Source: an uncultured Thermoleophilia bacterium (GTDB lineage: Bacteria > Actinomycetota > Thermoleophilia > UBA2241). Taken from it: a stretch of 37,497 nucleotides of DNA. Location: positions 1-37,497 of the forward strand of contig CAIYOD010000109.1 in the NCBI GenBank assembly GCA_903927755.1, read 5' to 3'. Position numbers and translations under genes: made by a program. How positions within the stretch are numbered: the stretch's first letter is position 1; each line of letters begins with the position of its first letter. This document shows, piece by piece, positions 1 through 8,493 of this stretch. The notes beneath the pieces are model-generated. The model was not told the DNA's origin, ran no database searches, and saw nothing but the letters and a program-made list of their open reading frames with translations.

Positions 1-28
1 CTTCTCCCGGCTCAGAGTCGCGCGTGGC

Positions 29-3000
29 TCAGTACACCGTCAGGGTACTGCTGCCGGCGGGATCGACTTGATCGTTGCCCGCCTGGTCCTTGGCAAGCAC
101 GCGGAAGGTGTAGGAACCCTTCGGTAGCGTGCACTTCCAGTCGGCGATCGGAGAGCTGAACTGCTGCCACGTGGCCAGCCACCCCATCTTGAGGGTCTTG
201 ACCGTCTTGCCGCCCGAATCCTTGACGACGATGGTGACGTCGGCCTTGCTGCTGAGGTCGTCGTTCACCCAGAACGTCAGGGCCGGGTACTTGTTCCGCT
301 TCACCGACGCCGCGACCGGCGCGTAGGTCTGCGGGCCGACGCGGTCGAGCGTCACCCACATGTGCTTGGGGACTTCGAATTCGGGGTCGTTTGGGGTCTG
401 CTTGACCCAGAAGGGGTCGAGTTCGATGTTTCCGGTGTTGTCGAGCGCCTGGTAGTAGATCACGTGCTGGGTGCCCGGGGCATCGCTGCCCGCGGTCAAC
501 TCCCAGGTAGCGGTCGTACCGTACTGCCACGCCCAACTGTCCCAGTCGCCGATGGGCGGATTGGTGTCCCCATTGATGTCTGGTGGATCCACGATCCACC
601 GGACCCAGGCGAGGCCCGACTTGCTGTCACTCGACGACAAGCTGACCTGGGGCGTCCGGACCCAGCCGTTTGACGGCGCGACGCTCGTCTCGGGCGGCAT
701 CCGATCGAACGAGAGGATCGTGCCGTGATCGCCGACGGCCCACGCGTTGAGCCAATCGACGACGGCGATACCGTTGAGTTGGTTGTCCTGGCCGCTGCCG
801 CCGGAGTGGTTGAGGAGGTGCGTTTGGACGGCGGGCGTGGTGCCGGGAACCTCGAAGCGCTCGAGAGAGTTGCCCTCTCCGCGCCAGGTAGTGACCGAGA
901 GCTTGCCGGTCTCGGCGCCATCCGGCACGAGGACCGTCATCTGCGTGTCGGTGACCGCGATCGGGACTGCCGCGCCTCCTCCCGCGAACGTCACCGCGGT
1001 GCGAGCCGCAGGGATGGCAATAGCCGTCGCGTCGCCCACAGGGTGGCTGGGCGACTGCCCGATGGTCACCGAGTAGGAGGAGCCAGTCGAGTAGCCGGAG
1101 CCTCCCTCGACGATCGTGATGGCCGTCACTGTACCGGCAGCGTCGATCGTCGCGGTGGCGGTAGCCGTGATCCCCACTCGCGGATCATCGATCGTGACCG
1201 TCGGAGCGGTGGTGTAGCCGGAGCCGGGGTCGGTGATCTGGACCCACCCGATCGGCCCGGTGTCACCCGGCTTCCAGGGCTGGAAGCCGCTGCCGTACAC
1301 CGTCACTGTCGTGCCCGGCGCACCCGACGCGGGCACGAAGCCCGAGATCGTCGGCGGCAACTGCCACCGGCCACCGTTGCGTGTCCAGATCGCGCCGGCT
1401 TCACCGAGAGCCCAGGCGTCAGCATCGTCGGCCGCGACCAGAGACGGATCGGCGATAGTGCACAGGCCGATGTCCATGAAGTGGTAGTACGGCGGCTCCT
1501 GGGTGACGATGATCGGCGTGAGGTCGTTGAACTGCCAGCTCGCCACGTCGCTGCCGGCGGTGTACATCTGCCCGTCGTCACCGACGATGGTGAACGACAC
1601 CCCGGCGCTGGCGCTCTCTTGGCGCTGGATCGCCCGGAGCGGAGCGACGGGCGCCGTGTCGGTGGTCGCAGCCTTCCACGTGACGCCGCCGTCCGTTGTG
1701 GACCAGATGACGCCGTTGGCGCTGCGCGTCCCGGTGTCCCCGCCCACCGCCACGCCGCTGCTCGCGTCCGTGAATGCGACGTCGCGGAGCGTCGAACTCC
1801 CGACCGTCCGGTACCACCACGTCTTGCCGCCGTTGGTGGTGCGCGCCACCAGGCCGCTGGTGCCGACCGCGACCCCGTGCTTGGCGTCGGTGAAATCCAC
1901 CCCGGCCAGCCCCGGCTTCGTCGTCCGGTTGAGCTTGAACGCCCAGTGCTTGCCGCCGTCGGTCGTGCGCAGCACCACCGCCCCGTAGCCGGCAGAGAGG
2001 TCGGCGTAGGGTACGTGCGGCCCGGAGCAGCCGACCGCCCAGCCGACCTTGTTCGTGACCATGTCGATGCCTTCCAGGGAGATGCCCCTGGGAACGCTCG
2101 TCGTGATCCACGTGCGGCCGCCGTTGGTGGTCCGCAGGATCGTCGATTTCCAGCCCACCGCCCAGCCCAGCGTCGCGCTCCTGAACTGCACGTTCGTGAG
2201 GTTCTTGCGCAAGCCGGGGGCGAACTCCGTCCAAGTGCCATTGGCCGCGTTGCGGCGAAGGATCAGGGCACCCGCTCCGACAGCGATCGCCGTGCTCGAA
2301 TTGAAACCGACAGCCTCGGGCTTCGCGGTGTCCTCCGTGTACTCCTGACTCCAGTTCACGCCGCCGTCCGCGGTGTGAAGGATGAAGCCTGACCAGTCGG
2401 AGACGCCCTGCAGCTGCCCGGCGGCGTAGCACTCGCCGCCGGAGGCGGCGAGGTCGGAGATGGTCGCCCCGTCCCTCGCGGCCTTCTCCACCCACGTGGC
2501 TCCGCCGTCGCTGGTCGCCCAGATCCTCGCGGGCGCGTACGTGGCGAGGGACGCCGTCGCCAGCCAGCCGTCGGAGGCGGACGTGAACTCGATCGCCGTG
2601 ATGGCGGCCTTGCCATCGCCGAAGCGGGAGATCGTCCAGTTGGAGCCACCGTCTGTGGTCTCGAGCACGGCGTAGCCCCAGTCACCGGCCACGGCGTCGT
2701 AGCCCCAGCCCGTCGCCCAGCCGGTCGTAGCGCTCACAAAGCTCACCTGACGGAGGAACTGCACGTCGGCCTTGCTGCTGCCGTTCGTCCACTCCTTCGC
2801 AATGGTCCAGGTGGCGCCGCCATTGACGGTCCTGACGATGCGGCTCGAGCTTGTCCCGCCACGCACGGTGTACGACCCGCAGGCCCAGCCATCGTTGGCG
2901 TTGACGAAGCTCACGCTCGTGAACTTGTAGGTTCCCGCGCCGGGCAGATCCTGGGCCTTCCAGTTCCTGCCGCCGTCGGTCGTCGCGATCATGCCGCCGT

Positions 3001-3316
3001 CACCGACCGCCCAACCCGTCGAGGCGTCGACCAGAGCGACGGACCGGAGGCTGCCGCGCATGCCCGACCGACCCCGCTCCCAGCTTCCGCCCCCGTCAGT
3101 GGAGGTGAACACGACCCCCGCGTCGCCGACCGCCACGGTCCGACCGGACGTGACCGCCACGTCGTGAAGCGAGTTGCCCTGTACGAGCGGGTTCTGCCAG
3201 TACCAGCCGCCGGCGGTGCCCTCGAACGCCGACGCGGCGCCGGCGCCGAATGCCAGCAGGGCGATGCATGCCACTGCACAGAGAATCGCGCTTCGCGCGG
3301 ACCAACGTTCCATCAC
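29..3316 (-). CDS. Secreted YCF48/BNR-repeat protein with IPT/TIG and Ig-like domains
   Basis: A 1095-residue exported protein that is probably cell-surface or extracellular. Residues 1-31 are a signal peptide: a basic start, a hydrophobic stretch around ILCAVACIALLAFGAG, and an ASA-type cleavage site. From about 35 to 640 there are many repeats with the motif T-T-D/N-G-G-x-x-W followed by GWAVG, typical of YCF48/sialidase-like beta-propellers. From about 654 an IPT/TIG domain begins (PPTISGFVPASGAPGTTVTV) and is interrupted by a segment with two GSGY motifs. One more propeller-type repeat (NAWAVGDHGTIL), an OmpL47/chitobiase-like segment with PPETSV and a C-terminal FlgD-like Ig domain follow. 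Such proteins in anaerobic actinobacteria are usually uncharacterised surface proteins. The ligand or substrate cannot be told. The domain assignment is firm; the function is unknown. Confidence 0.85.
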   Translation of the reverse strand: MMERWSARSAILCAVACIALLAFGAGAASAFEGTAGGWYWQNPLVQGNSLHDVAVTSGRTVAVGDAGVVFTSTDGGGSWERGRSGMRGSLRSVALVDASTGWAVGDGGMIATTDGGRNWKAQDLPGAGTYKFTSVSFVNANDGWACGSYTVRGGTSSSRIVRTVNGGATWTIAKEWTNGSSKADVQFLRQVSFVSATTGWATGWGYDAVAGDWGYAVLETTDGGSNWTISRFGDGKAAITAIEFTSASDGWLATASLATYAPARIWATSDGGATWVEKAARDGATISDLAASGGECYAAGQLQGVSDWSGFILHTADGGVNWSQEYTEDTAKPEAVGFNSSTAIAVGAGALILRRNAANGTWTEFAPGLRKNLTNVQFRSATLGWAVGWKSTILRTTNGGRTWITTSVPRGISLEGIDMVTNKVGWAVGCSGPHVPYADLSAGYGAVVLRTTDGGKHWAFKLNRTTKPGLAGVDFTDAKHGVAVGTSGLVARTTNGGKTWWYRTVGSSTLRDVAFTDASSGVAVGGDTGTRSANGVIWSTTDGGVTWKAATTDTAPVAPLRAIQRQESASAGVSFTIVGDDGQMYTAGSDVASWQFNDLTPIIVTQEPPYYHFMDIGLCTIADPSLVAADDADAWALGEAGAIWTRNGGRWQLPPTISGFVPASGAPGTTVTVYGSGFQPWKPGDTGPIGWVQITDPGSGYTTAPTVTIDDPRVGITATATATIDAAGTVTAITIVEGGSGYSTGSSYSVTIGQSPSHPVGDATAIAIPAARTAVTFAGGGAAVPIAVTDTQMTVLVPDGAETGKLSVTTWRGEGNSLERFEVPGTTPAVQTHLLNHSGGSGQDNQLNGIAVVDWLNAWAVGDHGTILSFDRMPPETSVAPSNGWVRTPQVSLSSSDSKSGLAWVRWIVDPPDINGDTNPPIGDWDSWAWQYGTTATWELTAGSDAPGTQHVIYYQALDNTGNIELDPFWVKQTPNDPEFEVPKHMWVTLDRVGPQTYAPVAASVKRNKYPALTFWVNDDLSSKADVTIVVKDSGGKTVKTLKMGWLATWQQFSSPIADWKCTLPKGSYTFRVLAKDQAGNDQVDPAGSSTLTVY

Positions 3317-3410
3317 AGACCCCCTGTGCTCTCGTTAGCGATCGCGACCCCGCCGTCCCGGCGGCGCAAACGTGTAGTCATCTTCGCCGGCGCCTTGGCC
3401 CGCCGGCCCG

Positions 3411-4580
3411 TCACCGGTAGGCCTCCATCTTTGAGAGACCGTGCTTCAGGTCAGGCTCCGCACTCTTGAGCGTCGTGTTGCCCTGGTTCAGCGCCTTCTG
3501 GTGAGCGCTGTCGTTGTACAGGGCGGCGGACTCGAGTTGCGACGCGCCCTTGCGGACCAGCGAAAGCCCTCTCTGATACTGCCGGAAACCGTCGGCGATG
3601 CTGGGGCCGGCGGGTGCCGTGGCGAGCCAGTGATCACACTGGTCGATGAGGTAACTCATGTTGAGGGAGAACGAGTTCACTTGCTCATCGGTCCACGGCA
3701 GGCTCTGGGCCTCCACGATCGCGCTGGTATCGGTCATGACCGCGGTGAGCCATACATCCAACTCCTCGATCTCGGTCACCTGTTTGGCTTCTGCCGCGGT
3801 CAGCGGCGCCTGTGGCTTCGAAGTCGGGCTGGAGGTGGGATTCGGGTTGGGGGTCGGGTTGGGCTCCGGCGAGGCCGGGGTGGTGGGCACGGGAACGGGA
3901 GTAGCCGGCGTCGTCGGAGTCACGACGACGTAGACGTAGCTGTAGCGGAGACGCATCTCGACGCCCCAGTCGGCGACGACCATGGCCTCCTCGGCGAGCG
4001 GAGCGGCAACGGATGAGAGGTCGTTCACCAGAGCGCTCTTCTCCGCGTCCGTGGGCGCGCGCTCGTATTCCAAGGAGATTCGCGCCATGCGCACGACCCG
4101 GTGCATCAAGGCGCGCACGCTGGAGCTCAGCATGTAGAAGCGCGGACTGGGGGGACGCATCGCGGCTATCGCGCCGGCCTGCCGCTCGATGCGCGTCAGC
4201 GGCCGTGTCGCGGAAGCTGTGTCGGTGGTCGAGGCGGGCGCCGTGGAAACGCTGGCGGCCTCACTCCGGATCATCGCCCAAGCGACCCGGACGTGGCGAA
4301 GATACTGGCACTCGGAGGTGGTGAACCCAAGGTTCTCGGTGACCACCAGGCCGAACAACTCCGGCTCGGCGGCGACGCTCGTCCAGACCGCGGCGAGGGA
4401 GGCGGCGCTGGAGCTCGGAGCAGGGGTCGAGGCCGCGGGAGCCGAAGACGCGACGGCCCCGCATCCCGCAAGAACCGTCGCGAGCATGACCGCCACAATC
4501 GCCGCCGAAGCGGCGACCGCAGTGTGCCGCATCAGCCGGTGTACGATGTAACGGCCCCGCGAAACCTGCGTCGAATCCAT
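3411..4580 (-). CDS. Putative lipoprotein with Pro/Thr-rich linker
   Basis: A 389-residue protein of unrecognised family. The N-terminus has a basic stretch, a hydrophobic segment and a lipobox LAGC at about residues 36-39, so it is predicted to be lipidated and anchored outside the membrane. A low-complexity Ala/Ser/Pro stretch follows the cysteine. A Pro/Thr/Asn-rich linker (PVPVPTTPASPEPNPTPNPN) in mid-protein separates two predominantly helical halves. The chosen ATG at 4580 has a GGGGAG-type ribosome binding site 6-7 nt upstream; an internal ATG at 4532 would give a more usual signal length. The gene is on the same strand as the secreted propeller protein, about 94 bp upstream of it, so the two may be co-expressed surface proteins. 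I cannot assign a function. Confidence 0.75.
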   Translation of the reverse strand: MDSTQVSRGRYIVHRLMRHTAVAASAAIVAVMLATVLAGCGAVASSAPAASTPAPSSSAASLAAVWTSVAAEPELFGLVVTENLGFTTSECQYLRHVRVAWAMIRSEAASVSTAPASTTDTASATRPLTRIERQAGAIAAMRPPSPRFYMLSSSVRALMHRVVRMARISLEYERAPTDAEKSALVNDLSSVAAPLAEEAMVVADWGVEMRLRYSYVYVVVTPTTPATPVPVPTTPASPEPNPTPNPNPTSSPTSKPQAPLTAAEAKQVTEIEELDVWLTAVMTDTSAIVEAQSLPWTDEQVNSFSLNMSYLIDQCDHWLATAPAGPSIADGFRQYQRGLSLVRKGASQLESAALYNDSAHQKALNQGNTTLKSAEPDLKHGLSKMEAYR

Positions 4581-4702
4581 GGCCCACTCCCCTTTGAGGT
4601 GCCCAACCTCGCGGCGGCGCCCCCGGCGCCCGCTGCGCCGCAGTCTACCACCATGCTAGGTAGTCTTTCGGCATTGACGCCGGGGGACCCTAGTCTGAGA
4701 GC

Positions 4703-4738
4703 GCCGCCCGGGCCCCAAGGGGGAAGAGCCCGGGCGGC
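4703..4738 (-). terminator. GC-rich hairpin downstream of the MFS gene
   Basis: A perfect 11-bp inverted repeat, GCCGCCCGGGC (4703-4713) and its complement (4728-4738), has a 14-nt loop. It lies about 70 bp past the stop of the minus-strand MFS gene and before the lipoprotein start. There is no clear T tract, so its role as a terminator is inferred from position and stem strength. Confidence 0.45.
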
Positions 4739-4805
4739 CTCGGAGCCGCCGCAGTGACGCCGCGTCTTGCGGCGGTGTCAGTCTGCGCCGTCAGACAGGC
4801 TAAGC

Positions 4806-6269
4806 TCACGCCGCCGCGTCCGGCTCGCACGCCAGCTCGCCGGCGGCCGCGCTCGCGCCATCCCGCTCGCCGCGGTCCAGCAGCGAGACGGAGTCCGGAA
4901 CGACGTCCTCGCGCGGCGGAATCGCCACTGCGGCGACGCCGGCCAGGGCGACGGCGATGGCCCCGACCCAGATGGCCGGGATCATGCCGTCCACGAACGC
5001 CTGCGGGCTCGCGTAGCTGCCCACGGCGCTGAACACGCTCGCCAGCACGGCGACGCCGAACACGCCACCGACCTCGCGGATGGTGTTGTTGACTCCGCTC
5101 GCCTTGCCCTCTTCCTTGCGCCGCACGGTGCTCAGCACCAGGTTGGCGACCGGCGCGAAGTACAGGCTCATGCCGACGCCGGCCATCACGAAGGCGGGGA
5201 CGAGTTCCATGTAGGCGACGGTGGGGCTGGTGACAATGGCCATCCACGCCAGTCCTCCCGCCATCAGTGCCATACCCGCGACCAGCAGCGGACGAGCGCC
5301 GATGCGGTCGCTGAACATGCCGGCGATGGGCGCCACGAGGATCGGCATTGCCGTCCAGGGCAGAGTACGGATCCCCGCCTCGAGCGGCGAGTAGCCCTGC
5401 ACCACCTGGAAGAACTGCGCCAGAAGGAAGATCGAGCCGAACATCCCGAAGCTCATCAGCAGCGAGGTCACGTTGGCCGCCGAGAAGGCGCGACTCCGGA
5501 AGAAGCGCAGCGGGACCATCGGCTCCGGCGTGCGACGCTCCCAGAGGACAAACGCGCCCAGGAGGACGATGCCGGCGATGATGGGCCCGGCGACGCCGAG
5601 GCTGGTCCAGCCGTACTCGTTGCCGCGGACCAGACCCCACACGATGCCGAGAAGTCCGACGCTGGCGAGGCCCAGACCCGGCAGGTCGAGCGAGCGGTTC
5701 GGGCCCTTGGACTCGGTCAGGCGGGACAAGGCGATGGGGAGCAGCACGATGCCGATCGGCACGTTGAGCCAGAAGATCCACTGCCAGGAGAGGCCTTCGA
5801 CGATCGCGCCGCCGACCACCGGACCGAGCGCGACGGCCAGGCCGCTGACGCCGCCCCAGATGCCGAGCGCCATGCCGCGGCGGGCCGGAGGCACGGCGCC
5901 GGAGAGGATCGTCAGGGTCAGCGGCGTGACGATCGCGGCACCGACGCCCTGCAGGGCGCGGGCGGCGACCAGCGCGTCGATGCTCGGCGCAAGCGCCGCC
6001 GCCGCCGAGCCGGCGGTGAAGACGGCAAGGCCCACCAGAAACATCCGCTTGCGCCCGAACCGGTCGCCCAGCGCGGCGCCGGTCAGCAGCAGCACGGCGA
6101 ACGTCAGCGTGTACGCGTTCACCGTCCACTCGAGCCCCGAGAGCGAGGCGCCGAGGTCGCTCTTGATCACCGGCAGCGCGGTGGTCACGACCAGGTTGTC
6201 CAGCGACACCATGAACACGGCGACGCTGGTGACCACGAAGGTCCAGAAGGTAACAGCTCGTGCACTCAT
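4806..6269 (-). CDS. MFS drug exporter, DHA2 (EmrB/QacA) family
   Basis: A 487-residue integral membrane transporter, full length for 14-helix DHA2 proton antiporters that expel drugs or other toxic compounds. The first helix carries the family signature DNLVVTTALPVIKSDLG, followed by the loop motif LGDRFGRKR between helices 2 and 3. Mid-protein motifs include GAAIVTPLTLTIL and GPVVGGAIVEGLSWQWIFWL, the latter being motif C of drug/H+ antiporters. The hydrophobic pattern continues to about residue 450, then a short charged tail. It lies 105 bp downstream of a TetR regulator on the same strand. A 14-bp palindrome resembling the TetR gene's own lies in the gap, so it is probably repressed by that protein. 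The substrate cannot be inferred. Confidence 0.92.
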   Translation of the reverse strand: MSARAVTFWTFVVTSVAVFMVSLDNLVVTTALPVIKSDLGASLSGLEWTVNAYTLTFAVLLLTGAALGDRFGRKRMFLVGLAVFTAGSAAAALAPSIDALVAARALQGVGAAIVTPLTLTILSGAVPPARRGMALGIWGGVSGLAVALGPVVGGAIVEGLSWQWIFWLNVPIGIVLLPIALSRLTESKGPNRSLDLPGLGLASVGLLGIVWGLVRGNEYGWTSLGVAGPIIAGIVLLGAFVLWERRTPEPMVPLRFFRSRAFSAANVTSLLMSFGMFGSIFLLAQFFQVVQGYSPLEAGIRTLPWTAMPILVAPIAGMFSDRIGARPLLVAGMALMAGGLAWMAIVTSPTVAYMELVPAFVMAGVGMSLYFAPVANLVLSTVRRKEEGKASGVNNTIREVGGVFGVAVLASVFSAVGSYASPQAFVDGMIPAIWVGAIAVALAGVAAVAIPPREDVVPDSVSLLDRGERDGASAAAGELACEPDAAA

Positions 6270-6302
6270 GTCTCGTACTCCCGTTTCCGTCGTCTTTGTG
6301 AC

Positions 6303-6316
6303 TTAGTAATCACTTA
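6303..6316. promoter_or_regulatory. Candidate TetR operator before the MFS gene
   Basis: TTAGTAATCACTTA is an imperfect palindrome with the same design (TWAGTR, 2-nt centre, YACTWA) as the one before the tetR gene at 7019-7032. It lies 34-47 nt upstream of the MFS start codon. The match between the two sites supports shared binding by the adjacent TetR protein; this is inference. Confidence 0.6.
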
Positions 6317-6374
6317 CTTTTTGGAGCCTGAAGAGGGGCGGGTCCGGCCAGGAGCCGGGCGCCCGCCCCGTCGT

Positions 6375-7004
6375 CTACTTCTTCTGCGCCTTCGCCTGCG
6401 TCCGCTCCGCCTTTCCGACGGCGTCGATGGCCATAGCCACGATCTCCGTGCCGTTCACCGGGCACATGATGCGCGCCCAGTCCGCGTCGACCTTGGTGAG
6501 GTCCATCACCGCGACCACGTTCATCAGCATGCCGTAGGCGAGCCACTCACGGATCGCCGCCTCCGGCGCACCCGAGGCCGACTGCACGAAGCTGACCAGA
6601 CGCAGCATCTCGTCGCGCACGACATCCCGGATCTCTTCATCGCCGCACGCCGCATACGCCTGCATCTGCATGCGCAAGAGGCTGCGGTCGTCGAGCAGGT
6701 TGCCATACGCGACGCCCATCGACATCAGGATGTCGGCCTGGCTCGCGTCTTCGCCGGCATCGGCCGCAGCGGTGCGGAACACCGCGACGGTGCGCTCGAA
6801 CGTGCGGTGCACCGTCGCGATGAAGAGGTCCTTCTTGGTACCGAAGAGCTGGAAGAGATACGGCTGCGACACGCCGACCTGCTTCGCGATGGCGTCGACG
6901 GGGGTGCCGTGGAGGCCGCCGACGGCGAATTCACGAGTGGCGGCCTCGATGATCTCCCGCCGCCGCTCTTCCTTGCTGATGCGTGTCGTCGCTTTCATGA
7001 CCAC
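6375..7004 (-). CDS. TetR/AcrR-family transcriptional regulator
   Basis: A 209-residue regulator. The N-terminal TetR helix-turn-helix domain spans about residues 10-57, with the pattern RREIIEAATREFAVGGL followed by the recognition helix VSQPYLFQLFGTKKDLF. The C-terminal ligand-binding part is helical, and its segment GEDASQADILMSMG and the Met/Gln-rich helix after it resemble other TetR ligand domains. The GTG at 7004 gives the longest product; an ATG at 6998 is an alternative, and neither has a well-spaced ribosome binding site. The MFS exporter follows on the same strand. A 14-bp palindrome just upstream of the start implies autorepression. The inducer is presumably an exporter substrate, but nothing in the sequence identifies it. 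Confidence 0.92.
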   Translation of the reverse strand: MVMKATTRISKEERRREIIEAATREFAVGGLHGTPVDAIAKQVGVSQPYLFQLFGTKKDLFIATVHRTFERTVAVFRTAAADAGEDASQADILMSMGVAYGNLLDDRSLLRMQMQAYAACGDEEIRDVVRDEMLRLVSFVQSASGAPEAAIREWLAYGMLMNVVAVMDLTKVDADWARIMCPVNGTEIVAMAIDAVGKAERTQAKAQKK

Positions 7005-7018
7005 CTGTATTCCGTAAG

Positions 7019-7032
7019 TTAGTGGTCACTAA
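7019..7032. promoter_or_regulatory. Candidate TetR autoregulatory operator
   Basis: TTAGTGGTCACTAA has perfect 6-bp arms (TTAGTG/CACTAA) around a GT centre and lies 15 nt upstream of the tetR start. A related copy lies before the MFS gene. Its position and symmetry are typical of TetR autoregulation. Confidence 0.65.
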
Positions 7033-7249
7033 ACATCAATCCAGCGGGGCCGTCAAGTCTGATCGCCACAGAACCTTTGTTTCGCCGGGACTTGCCCATT
7101 GAGATGCAGGACGGCTTGGGGGGACCCGCGCACGCGGACCTACTCTGCCGAGGCTCCAGTCTCGCCGCCATCCTTGGACGACGCCACACTGTCGGCGATG
7201 CAGAGCCGCACCGGCCGGAAGCCGTGTGGAGCGCGAGGACCGGACTCAC

Positions 7250-7501
7250 CTAGCATCCCAGTGCAGCCGCCACGTCCACCATGGTGCGCAAGGTCGGGCT
7301 CGACTTGTGCTGCAGCAGCTGGGAGACGCGGGCGCGGCTGACGCCGAGGCGGCGAGCAAGTTCGGACTGACTGACGCCTTGCTCGTCCATGAGACGGGCC
7401 ACTTCATTGGTGAACGCGCTGATCGCGATCTCGTGCCCGTACTCAGCCTGGCCGGACTCGTCAGAGACCAGGTCGTCGACCTGGCCGAGAAAGTCACTCA
7501 T
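7250..7501 (-). CDS. XRE-family helix-turn-helix protein
   Basis: An 83-residue protein with a Cro/C1-type helix-turn-helix at about residues 35-75 (VSQSELARRLGVSRARVSQL, then LQHKSSPTLRTMVDVAAALG). I chose the ATG at 7501 because AAGGAAGG lies about 8 nt upstream. It overlaps the last 8 bases of the preceding gene, which implies translational coupling. The N-terminal 30 residues are acidic. Small XRE proteins encoded directly after a short partner gene are often antitoxins or autoregulators. Here the partner is the tail of a chimeric exonuclease-like ORF, so a decayed toxin-antitoxin pair is possible but unproven. Confidence 0.8.
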   Translation of the reverse strand: MSDFLGQVDDLVSDESGQAEYGHEIAISAFTNEVARLMDEQGVSQSELARRLGVSRARVSQLLQHKSSPTLRTMVDVAAALGC

Positions 7502-8069
7502 ACCGTTCGCCTTCCTTCGGAACCTGGCCAAAGGTCGTTTTGATGGCCCTCATCGTCGCATTGAACCCCAAGTCGTTCTCGGTCTTGTCCTCGATTCGAA
7601 CAATCACGAATCCCCGGGCAGTTTGGAACGCGTACGCCCGGCAGTCGCAGCACGCCTGCAGGTTCCGCGGCGAGTGCGGGATGTAGGTGCTCGCCAGCGT
7701 CATCGTGCAGATCCCCGAGCCGCGATCCAGCTCCAGATCGTGCCCGAGCCGTCCGAACTCGGCCATCAGGAACTGCGCCTCGAACGAGAGGTTGTGCGCG
7801 ACGAGGATCCTGCCCCGCAGCGAGTCGGCGAGCAGCCCGGCGACCTCCTCGAAGCGCGGCGCCCCGTACACGTCGCGCGCGGTGATGCCGTGAACGTAGC
7901 CCGCGCTCACGTCCCGCTCCGGATTGACGAGGGTGGTCCACTCCTCCACGACCTCGCCGGAGTGGTGCACGCAGACAACGCCGATCTCCACGACGCGGTC
8001 TGCCTTGCGCGCCGCAAAGCCGGTCGTCTCGAAGTCGATGACGGAGAAGCCGTCTCCGGAGAGCCCCAT
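7494..8069 (-). CDS. DEDDh exonuclease-like protein with aberrant C-terminus
   Basis: A 191-residue protein. Residues 8-140 match the DnaQ/DEDDh 3'-5' exonuclease fold: ExoI motif VIDFETTG (D12, E14), then GYVHGIT and the ExoII-like motif VAHNLSFEAQF. The usual third acidic residue, Asp, is Glu here (about position 97). The family then needs a terminal H-x4-D motif about 30 residues after the NLQ segment. Instead the sequence switches after about residue 140 to CRAYAFQTARGFVIVRIEDK, which has no such motif. The start has a GGAGG site 6 nt upstream. The gene overlaps the XRE gene. It is probably a deletion-born fusion or an inactive paralogue, so nuclease activity should not be assumed. Confidence 0.75.
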   Translation of the reverse strand: MGLSGDGFSVIDFETTGFAARKADRVVEIGVVCVHHSGEVVEEWTTLVNPERDVSAGYVHGITARDVYGAPRFEEVAGLLADSLRGRILVAHNLSFEAQFLMAEFGRLGHDLELDRGSGICTMTLASTYIPHSPRNLQACCDCRAYAFQTARGFVIVRIEDKTENDLGFNATMRAIKTTFGQVPKEGERYE

Positions 8070-8229
8070 GGGCTACCTCCGCGGAGACCACCGTAGTGTA
8101 TGTCGCCACCCGGCGACTCCCGAGACGCGGCGAAGTGCGTCTGGACATCCTCGCCGGGACTTCCTAGGTTTGTGCGGGGCGGGAAGTCGCCGGTCCCCTG
8201 ACCGGCGGTAGCGAGCGAAGGGGAGTCAG

Positions 8230-8421
8230 ATGGCCGACAACAAGGGTAACGCCGGAGCCGCCGGAGCCGGAGCCGTCTACGGGCTCGGGTTCATCGGCGC
8301 GCTCGTCTACTACATCAGCACGGCGAACGGGTTCTGGGACGGGGTCTGGGGCGTGCTCCAGTCCCTTGTCTGGCCGGCGTTCTTCGTCTACGGGGTGATG
8401 GACAAGCTGAACATCCCGTGA
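8230..8421 (+). CDS. Small membrane protein, unknown function
   Basis: A 63-residue protein with a Gly/Ala-rich start and two hydrophobic segments: about residues 17-32 (VYGLGFIGALVYYIS) and 37-56 (VWGVLQSLVWPAFFVYGVMD). It is therefore likely a two-helix inner-membrane protein. A GGGGAG ribosome binding site sits 6 nt before the ATG. Small proteins of this pattern recur in actinobacterial genomes without an assigned role. It stands alone, flanked by minus-strand genes. Confidence 0.75.
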   Translation: MADNKGNAGAAGAGAVYGLGFIGALVYYISTANGFWDGVWGVLQSLVWPAFFVYGVMDKLNIP

Positions 8422-8493
8422 GGTGGCGATCGCGGTGATCGACGCCGGCCGGCGGCGCGCACTGTCGCCGGCCGACGGCGGTTCAGCCGGTGG

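Noticed and set aside
725-2392. Long plus-strand frame opposite the large secreted protein
   Set aside because: It is Arg/Gly/His-rich, has no family features and mirrors the minus-strand gene; a typical high-GC shadow frame.
4741-4800. Second hairpin close to the MFS terminator
   Set aside because: CCGCCGCA/TGCGGCGG and nearby repeats pair imperfectly and overlap; GC content alone can explain them.
4767-7022. 751-codon plus-strand frame across the MFS and tetR genes
   Set aside because: Composition is His/Asp/Arg-rich and it spans two clear genes on the other strand.
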